Assembly (NCBI GenBank): GCA_900551995.1
Contig: URXW01000036.1
Location: 1-18,506 of the forward strand
Reading direction: 5' to 3'
DNA: 18,506 bases
Origin: an uncultured Eubacteriales bacterium
GTDB lineage: Bacteria > Bacillota > Clostridia > Oscillospirales > Oscillospiraceae
Translations under genes and position numbers: made by a program
Notes under the pieces: generated by a model
Database searches by the model: none
Seen by the model: the letters and a program-made list of their open reading frames with translations, nothing else
What the model was told of the DNA's origin: nothing
In this document: in pieces, positions 15,137-18,506 of the stretch
How positions within the stretch are numbered: position 1 is the first letter of the stretch
Layout: each line of letters starts with the position of its first letter

Positions 15137-15155
15137 CACCCCCGGAAGGGAGGTG
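15137..15155 (+). promoter_or_regulatory. Hairpin that can mask the peptide gene's ribosome binding site
   Basis: CACCCCC can pair with GGAGGTG around a GGAAG loop, six of seven positions matched with one C-A mismatch. The right arm is the Shine-Dalgarno sequence itself, so translation may be limited by folding. A second hairpin, CGCAG-AGG-CTGCG (15103-15115), lies at the 5' end of the transcript. Confidence 0.5.
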
Positions 15156-15160
15156 GAATA

Positions 15161-15244
15161 ATGCCTATCACGTTGACTTTTCATCTGTTTAGACTTGTCT
15201 TTACGATCAGAGTGAAACGCGAAAACCGCCACTCGGCCAAGTGA
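15161..15244 (+). CDS. 27-residue hydrophobic/basic peptide, candidate type I toxin
   Basis: A very short gene with an excellent ribosome binding site (GGGAGGTGG, 7 bp from the ATG) and its own strong promoter. The peptide has a hydrophobic part at residues 2-18 (PITLTFHLFRLVFTIRV) and a basic, polar end (KRENRHSAK). That layout is seen in small membrane-acting toxins of type I systems, although the hydrophobic part is short and holds one His and two Arg. The stop codon lies inside a terminator hairpin, and a near-consensus promoter on the opposite strand would make an RNA complementary to the 3' end of this message. I do not recognise a named family with certainty. It could instead be a leader peptide or a non-toxic small protein; the paired convergent promoters are the reason for favouring a toxin-antitoxin module. 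Confidence 0.65.
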   Translation: MPITLTFHLFRLVFTIRVKRENRHSAK

Positions 15245-15303
15245 CGGTTTTCTGTGTAAAATCTTTACTTAACTGAGACAAACCGCTTGTTGCAGTTCTT
15301 CTA
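15215..15303 (-). ncRNA. Predicted antisense RNA to the small peptide gene
   Basis: The promoter at 15310-15337 would start an RNA near 15303 running leftward into the hairpin at 15221-15252, giving about 80-90 nt. About 35-40 nt would be complementary to the 3' end of the peptide mRNA, including its last codons and terminator. No start codon with a ribosome binding site is seen in it. Ends are inferred. Confidence 0.5.
15221..15252. terminator. Shared terminator hairpin of the peptide gene and antisense RNA
   Basis: GAAAACCGCCACT pairs with AGTGACGGTTTTC (12 of 13 pairs, one C-A mismatch) around CGGCCA. The A/T ends provide a short U-run on both strands. The peptide's last codons and its stop codon (15242-15244) are part of the stem. 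Confidence 0.8.
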
Positions 15304-15309
15304 CGTTCT

Positions 15310-15337
15310 ATTATACCCATCCGTTCTCTGTTGTCAA
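15310..15337 (-). promoter_or_regulatory. Consensus promoter facing the small peptide gene
   Basis: On the minus strand TTGACA (15332-15337) and TATAAT (15310-15315), both perfect hexamers, are 16 bp apart. No leftward protein gene begins within 350 bp downstream, so a short untranslated RNA is the likely product. Confidence 0.75.
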
Positions 15338-15353
15338 GAGAATGGATGGGTAT
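15313..15353. repeat. Long palindrome enclosing the antisense promoter
   Basis: TACCCATCCGTTCTCT and AGAGAATGGATGGGTA pair over 16 bp (one G-U) with an added outer A-T pair, around the loop GTTGTCA. On the plus strand it is followed by TTTTC and could be a terminator. On the minus strand its loop and base carry the -35 and -10 boxes. Confidence 0.7.
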
Positions 15354-15398
15354 TTTCGGGGAAATGCCTTAACTTTCTATTAAGGGGGAGAATTGCGC

Positions 15399-15426
15399 TT
15401 GTTTTTTTCGCGATTCGTGGTATGAT
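15399..15426 (+). promoter_or_regulatory. Promoter of the nucleotidyltransferase/carboxypeptidase operon
   Basis: TATGAT (15421-15426) with TGG in front, and TTGTTT (15399-15404) 16 bp upstream. The extended -10 matches the hydrogenase and rsmA promoters. The start near 15433 gives a short leader. Confidence 0.6.
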
Positions 15427-15458
15427 GGTGGGCATGAGAAAAAGGAGGAGAGAGGACT

Positions 15459-16373
15459 ATGCACGCAGCACTGGTCATTATGGCCGCCGGGATGGGTTCC
15501 CGCTATGGCGGCAGCAAGCAGGTGGACGGCGTAGGCCCCCATGGGGAGATATTGATGGAGTACGGCGTGTACGACGCGGTACGCGCCGGGTTCGACAAGA
15601 TCGTGTTTATCATCAAACCGGATATGCGGGAGCTGATGGAGCGGCTGTGCGGCAGCATGGCCGCCCGGCTCAGGACGGTGGAGGGACGGCCGGTGGAGGT
15701 GCTGTACGCCTATCAGGACAACAGCAAGCTGCCGTCCTTCTACAAGCTGCCGGAGGGCAGGACAAAGCCGCTGGGCACCGCCCACGCGGTGCTGTGTACC
15801 CGCGAGCTGGTGCGGGAGCCCTTCTGCGTTATCAACGCCGACGACTATTACGGCGTGGACGCCTACCGCACCATCTATGAGGAGCTGGAGCATCTGCCGG
15901 AGGCAGGCGCAGCCACCATGGTGGGGTACCAGCTGAAGAACACCGTCACCGCCCACGGGACGGTGTCACGCGGTGTGTGCCGCGTGGAGAACGGGCAGCT
16001 GGCAGACATCCGGGAGACGCTGAAGATCGCACTGCTGCCGGACGGCACCATACGGGACGAGAGCACCGGCGCGGCGCTGCCGGGCGACACGGTGGTATCC
16101 ATGAATTTTTGGGGGTTCACCCCGTCTATTTTTGACGCGCTGGAGGAATACTTCCAAGCGTTCCTGCACAGCGAGGCGGGGCAGTCCCAGAAGGGCGAGT
16201 GCCTGCTGCCCACCATGGTGGGGGAGCTGCTGGCGCGGGAAGAGCTGACAGTGAGCGTGCTGCACTCGGCGGATCGCTGGTTCGGCATGACGTATCACGA
16301 GGATCGCGCCCGCGTGGCGCAGGAGCTTCTGAAGCTCCACGAGGCGGGGGTATATCCGGAGGAATTGAGGTAA
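15459..16373 (+). CDS. Sugar-phosphate nucleotidyltransferase family protein
   Basis: A 304-residue protein with the Rossmann-like nucleotidyltransferase fold (GT-A-like, NTP_transferase family). The N-terminal nucleotide-binding loop AAGMGSRYGGSK (9-20), GTAHAVL (106-112) and the metal-binding INADDYYG (125-132) are present. Such enzymes join NTP and a sugar phosphate or related metabolite to make an activated NDP-sugar; the substrate cannot be read from sequence. Close relatives in Firmicutes are stand-alone proteins of about 300 residues annotated only as nucleotidyltransferases. AAAGGAGG at 15441-15448 is 10 bp from the ATG. The D,D-carboxypeptidase gene follows after 4 bp, so an envelope role such as wall or capsule sugar activation is plausible but not shown. 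Confidence 0.85.
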   Translation: MHAALVIMAAGMGSRYGGSKQVDGVGPHGEILMEYGVYDAVRAGFDKIVFIIKPDMRELMERLCGSMAARLRTVEGRPVEVLYAYQDNSKLPSFYKLPEGRTKPLGTAHAVLCTRELVREPFCVINADDYYGVDAYRTIYEELEHLPEAGAATMVGYQLKNTVTAHGTVSRGVCRVENGQLADIRETLKIALLPDGTIRDESTGAALPGDTVVSMNFWGFTPSIFDALEEYFQAFLHSEAGQSQKGECLLPTMVGELLAREELTVSVLHSADRWFGMTYHEDRARVAQELLKLHEAGVYPEELR

Positions 16374-16377
16374 CAGA

Positions 16378-17148
16378 ATGGACTACGAAAGAGAACGGCG
16401 GCGGAGGAAACGGTATCGGGAGGCCATGCGGAACCGCGTGATCGCGGCGGTGCTGCTGGCGGCGGTGATCACGGGCGCGGTGTTTTTGATCCGGGGCTGC
16501 AAAAAGAGCGACGCGGCGGACAAGGACATGGAGCAGGTGCAGGATCCGGTGGACAACAGCGGCGGCGAGGGCATCGTCGTGGACGACGCGCTGCTGACGC
16601 TGGTGAATCCGTGGAACAAGCTGCCGGAGGACTGGACGGTGGATCTGGTGACGCTCAGTGATGGGCACAAGGTGGACAGCCGGTGCTACGAGGCGTTGCA
16701 GGAGATGATGGACGCCTGCCGCGCGGCGGGGAACAGCCCGCTGATCTGCGCCGCCTACCGCACGGAGGAGACGCAGCAGGGGCTGTACGACAACAAGGTG
16801 CAGCGGCTGAGAGACAGCGGCATGAGCGAGGAGGAGGCAAAGGCGGAGGCCGCCAAGGCGGTGGCTCTGCCCGGCACCAGTGAGCATCAGCTGGGGCTGG
16901 CACTGGACATTGTGGACGTCAATATGCAGGAGCTGACGGAGGCGCAGGAGGACACCGCGACGCAGAAGTGGCTCATGGCGAACTCCTGGCGGTACGGGTT
17001 CATCCACCGCTATCCCAGCAGCGAGACGGACATCACGGGCATTATCTATGAGCCGTGGCACTATCGCTATGTGGGCAAGGACGCGGCGCAGGATATTTTC
17101 AACCGGGACATTACGCTGGAGGAGTATCTGGGCAAGGCTGCCCACTGA
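16378..17148 (+). CDS. D-alanyl-D-alanine carboxypeptidase, M15B (VanY/DdcB) family
   Basis: A 256-residue membrane-anchored zinc peptidase that trims the terminal D-Ala from peptidoglycan stem peptides. A highly basic cytoplasmic start (ERERRRRKRYR) is followed by a membrane helix (about 21-40), a short linker and the catalytic domain (about 75-245). Motifs: CAAYRT (124-129), SEHQLGLALDI (168-178, zinc ligands H170 and D177) and EPWHYRY (225-231, catalytic E225 and zinc ligand H228). IRGC at 38-41 is not a proper lipobox because Arg is at position -2, so an uncleaved anchor is more likely than a lipoprotein. It is the second gene of an operon with the nucleotidyltransferase and ends at a GC-rich hairpin. 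Confidence 0.92.
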   Translation: MDYERERRRRKRYREAMRNRVIAAVLLAAVITGAVFLIRGCKKSDAADKDMEQVQDPVDNSGGEGIVVDDALLTLVNPWNKLPEDWTVDLVTLSDGHKVDSRCYEALQEMMDACRAAGNSPLICAAYRTEETQQGLYDNKVQRLRDSGMSEEEAKAEAAKAVALPGTSEHQLGLALDIVDVNMQELTEAQEDTATQKWLMANSWRYGFIHRYPSSETDITGIIYEPWHYRYVGKDAAQDIFNRDITLEEYLGKAAH

Positions 17149-17157
17149 GAAGAAGAC

Positions 17158-17184
17158 AAGAGCCGCGGCTTTGCCGCGGCTCTT
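17158..17184. terminator. Terminator between the carboxypeptidase and the Asn/Thr/Lys peptide gene
   Basis: A perfect 12-bp hairpin, AAGAGCCGCGGC / GCCGCGGCTCTT, with a TTT loop lies between two convergent genes. There is no long U-tract on either side. Confidence 0.8.
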
Positions 17185-17199
17185 ACGCTGTGTGCTGTG

Positions 17200-17301
17200 T
17201 TACTTGCAGTTCTTGGTGTTTTTGGCGTTCTTCGTGTTCTTGGTGTTGGTGTTCTCGGTGGTCTCGGTGTTGGTGGTCTTTGTGTTCTTGGTGTTATCCA
17301 T
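17200..17301 (-). CDS. 33-residue Asn/Thr/Lys-rich peptide
   Basis: A short leftward gene with the ribosome binding site AAGGAGGT about 8 bp before the ATG. The peptide starts MDNTKNTKTTNTETTENTNT and ends KNTKNAKNTKNCK. It is built almost only of Asn, Thr, Lys and Glu in NTK-like repeats, with a single Cys just before the terminal Lys. It has no hydrophobic segment and would be soluble and disordered. The opposite strand reads as a Val/Leu/Phe-rich frame, which is an echo of this gene. Family and function are not recognised; repeat-rich small peptides with a C-terminal Cys have been noted as hypothetical proteins in Clostridia, from memory only. It converges with the carboxypeptidase gene and diverges from infC. 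Confidence 0.65.
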   Translation of the reverse strand: MDNTKNTKTTNTETTENTNTKNTKNAKNTKNCK

Positions 17302-17307
17302 GAGATA

Positions 17308-17343
17308 TACCTCCTTTTTTCCTGTACCTCAGGTACGGAGGTA
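17308..17343 (-). promoter_or_regulatory. Hairpin masking the ribosome binding site of the Asn/Thr/Lys gene
   Basis: On the minus strand TACCTCC (17337-17343) pairs perfectly with GGAGGTA (17308-17314), which is the Shine-Dalgarno sequence. A small GTACC-TGA-GGTAC hairpin (17324-17336) stacks directly on it. This would hold translation low unless opened. Confidence 0.55.
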
Positions 17344-17392
17344 GTTTTTCCGGGGAGAATAAAAATATGCGGAGCTTTTACGGAAAAAATGG

Positions 17393-17421
17393 TTGACAAA
17401 CGGGCGGGGATGGTATACACT
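17393..17421 (+). promoter_or_regulatory. Promoter of the infC-rpmI-rplT operon
   Basis: A perfect TTGACA (17393-17398) is followed by TGGTATACACT. Either TACACT (17416-17421, 17-bp spacing) or TATACA with extended TGG (17414-17419, 15-bp spacing) serves as -10. The leader to infC is about 150 nt. Confidence 0.8.
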
Positions 17422-17424
17422 ACT

Positions 17425-17576
17425 GGAGAAAACAAAGAAGGTCGGTGCATCCGCCTCACCTCCCGCCGCAGGCAAAGAGGTCAACAGCGTCATTCAAACG
17501 CCCGTGGGGACGTTTGTGTCGTTTCGCGGGTGCAGAGAGCGTCCGCGTTTTTATTTTGGATTGGAGGTGCTTCGGT
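17425..17576 (+). promoter_or_regulatory. infC leader with attenuator, L20-leader-like
   Basis: The leader holds a stem CAAACG / CGTTTG (17495-17516) and then a 9-bp hairpin at 17525-17547 (CGCGGGTGC / GCGTCCGCG, loop AGAGA) followed by TTTTTATTTT, a typical intrinsic terminator 20 nt before the infC start. In Bacillus the same operon is controlled by L20 binding to a leader with a premature terminator. The position and design agree, but no covariance-model match was run. Confidence 0.7.
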
Positions 17577-18095
17577 ATTAGCAAGGTACAGCATCAACTG
17601 AACGAGGAGATCACCGATAAGGAGGTCCGACTGATCGGCGAGAACGGCGAGCAGCTCGGCATCGTGTCCGGCGAGGAGGCACTGCATACCGCAGAGGAGC
17701 AGGGCCTTGATCTGGTGAAGATCTCTCCGCAGGCAACGCCCCCCGTGTGCAAGCTGATGAACTACGGCAAGTACAAGTTCGAGCAGAGCAAGCGTGAGAA
17801 GGAAGCCAAAAAGAACCAGCACGTAGTCGAGATCAAGGAGATCCGTATGTCTCCCGGCATCGACGTGGGCGACTTCAACACGAAGCTGAAGAACGCGCAG
17901 AAGTTCCTGGCCGACGGCAACCGCGTTAAGATCTCCGTCCGCTTCCGCGGCCGCGAGATGGCGCACACCGACATTGGCCGTGACCTGCTGAACAAGTTCG
18001 CTGAGCTGTGTACCGAAGTCGCCACCCTGGACAAAGCGGCCAAGATGGAGGGACGGAATATGTCCATCTTCCTGTCCCCCAAGGCCGGAAAGTAA
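17577..18095 (+). CDS. infC: Translation initiation factor IF-3
   Basis: Binds the 30S subunit, keeps it free of 50S and proofreads start codon and initiator tRNA. The 172-residue product begins (M)SKVQHQLNEEITDKEVRLI and contains the linker region YGKYKFEQSKREKEAKKNQ and the C-terminal domain KEIRMSPGIDVGDF and VKISVRFRGREMAHTDIG, all typical of IF-3. The start is the rare codon ATT at 17577: GGAGGTG lies 7 bp upstream (17563-17569) and the conserved protein begins exactly there. No in-frame ATG or GTG is suitably placed; the nearest upstream ATG, at 17445, lies in the leader before the attenuator. AUU starts are a known self-control device of infC, because IF-3 rejects non-standard codons. 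rpmI and rplT follow. Confidence 0.95.
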   Translation: MSKVQHQLNEEITDKEVRLIGENGEQLGIVSGEEALHTAEEQGLDLVKISPQATPPVCKLMNYGKYKFEQSKREKEAKKNQHVVEIKEIRMSPGIDVGDFNTKLKNAQKFLADGNRVKISVRFRGREMAHTDIGRDLLNKFAELCTEVATLDKAAKMEGRNMSIFLSPKAGK

Positions 18096-18136
18096 GCACT
18101 ATCCGCACAGGATCATATTGGAAGGAGTAAACAAAA

Positions 18137-18334
18137 ATGCCTAAACTGAAGACTCATAGCGGCGCGAAGAAGCGTTTCAACCTGACGAAGAGCGGCAAGG
18201 TCAAGAGAGCTCACGCATTCAAGAGCCACATCCTGACCAAGAAGGATACCAAGCGCGGTCGCCGTCTGCGTAGCACCACCTACGCTGATCGCACCAACGA
18301 TGCGACCATCCGCAAGATGATCCCTTACAAATAA
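18137..18334 (+). CDS. rpmI: 50S ribosomal protein L35
   Basis: A 65-residue, very basic protein with the complete L35 pattern: MPKLKTHSGAKKRF at the start, KSGKVKRAHAFKSHILTKK in the middle and RKMIPYK at the end. It is a large-subunit rRNA-binding protein. GAAGGAG at 18121-18127 supports the ATG. It lies between infC and rplT in the standard operon order. Confidence 0.97.
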   Translation: MPKLKTHSGAKKRFNLTKSGKVKRAHAFKSHILTKKDTKRGRRLRSTTYADRTNDATIRKMIPYK

Positions 18335-18370
18335 GATACGTTTTTCGTTAGAATAGGAGGCAATTAAGAT

Positions 18371-18506
18371 ATGGCACGTGTTAAAGGCGCAATGATGGCG
18401 CGCAAAAGAAGAAATAAGACGCTGAAGCTGGCGAAGGGCTACTGGGGCGCAAAGTCCAAGCACTTCAAGATGGCCAATGAGCAGGTCATGAAGTCTCTGA
18501 CCTACG
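18371..18506 (+). CDS. rplT: 50S ribosomal protein L20 (5' part)
   Basis: The first 45 codons of L20 are present and the gene runs off the window. The sequence begins MARVKGAMMARKRRNKTLKL and continues AKGYWGAKSKHFKMANEQVM, matching L20, an early-assembly 23S rRNA-binding protein that in Bacillus also represses its own operon by binding the leader. AGGAGG at 18355-18360 precedes the ATG. The internal AMMARKRRN in place of the common GVNARKKH-like stretch is a modest variation. Confidence 0.96.
   Translation, partial: MARVKGAMMARKRRNKTLKLAKGYWGAKSKHFKMANEQVMKSLTY

Noticed and set aside
15161..15244. Reading the 27-codon gene as a transcription-attenuation leader peptide for the downstream nucleotidyltransferase
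   Set aside because: It has no run of regulatory codons, two hairpins and an opposing promoter intervene, and the nucleotidyltransferase has its own promoter at 15399-15426.
17048..17344. Val/Leu/Phe-rich plus-strand frame suggesting a membrane peptide after the carboxypeptidase
   Set aside because: It begins inside the carboxypeptidase gene, runs through a terminator, and is the reverse image of the NTK-repeat gene, which has its own ribosome binding site on the other strand.

Overview
The window looks like chromosome from a GC-rich anaerobic Clostridia member, probably a gut Oscillospirales/Oscillospiraceae-type bacterium. This rests on AAGGAGG-type ribosome binding sites, a three-subunit NAD-linked [FeFe] hydrogenase, a Gram-positive G5/3D-domain wall protein, YhgE/Pip membrane proteins and the infC-rpmI-rplT order. 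No 16S or other species marker is present, so the taxonomy is inference.

Layout, left to right. (1) 1-172: gene-free, ending in a long hairpin that serves the leftward cysK (173-1105). cysK has a near-consensus promoter about 230 bp upstream, with a Rrf2-type palindrome just behind its -10. (2) 1591-6136: three-gene rightward operon of two paralogous YhgE/Pip proteins around a 129-aa two-helix membrane protein, closed by a classical terminator. (3) 6338-10549: hydC-hydB-hydA for an electron-bifurcating type [FeFe] hydrogenase, preceded by an extended -10 promoter and an 18-bp palindrome matching the Rex (NADH-sensing repressor) consensus. (4) 10625-13969: a leftward G5/3D-domain wall protein, diverging from rsmA (16S rRNA dimethyltransferase) and a PAP2-family membrane phosphatase. 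(5) 14041-14934: leftward EamA-type transporter.

(6) 15064-15353 is the most interesting stretch. A strong extended -10 promoter drives a 27-codon hydrophobic/basic peptide gene. Its Shine-Dalgarno sequence can fold into a hairpin and its stop codon lies in a terminator hairpin. A second near-consensus promoter fires toward it from the opposite strand, so two short RNAs would overlap at their 3' ends. This is the arrangement of convergent type I toxin-antitoxin loci.

(7) 15459-17148: a nucleotidyltransferase and a D,D-carboxypeptidase in one operon. (8) 17200-17301: a leftward 33-codon Asn/Thr/Lys-rich gene whose ribosome binding site is paired in a hairpin. (9) 17393 to the end: infC with an AUU start codon behind an attenuator-like leader, then rpmI and the 5' part of rplT.

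The genes fall into redox/energy metabolism (hydABC, cysK), envelope (Pip pair, G5/3D, PAP2, D,D-carboxypeptidase) and translation (rsmA, infC, rpmI, rplT). No rRNA, tRNA, insertion sequence or CRISPR array was seen. Most promoters found here carry a TGn extended -10 element.
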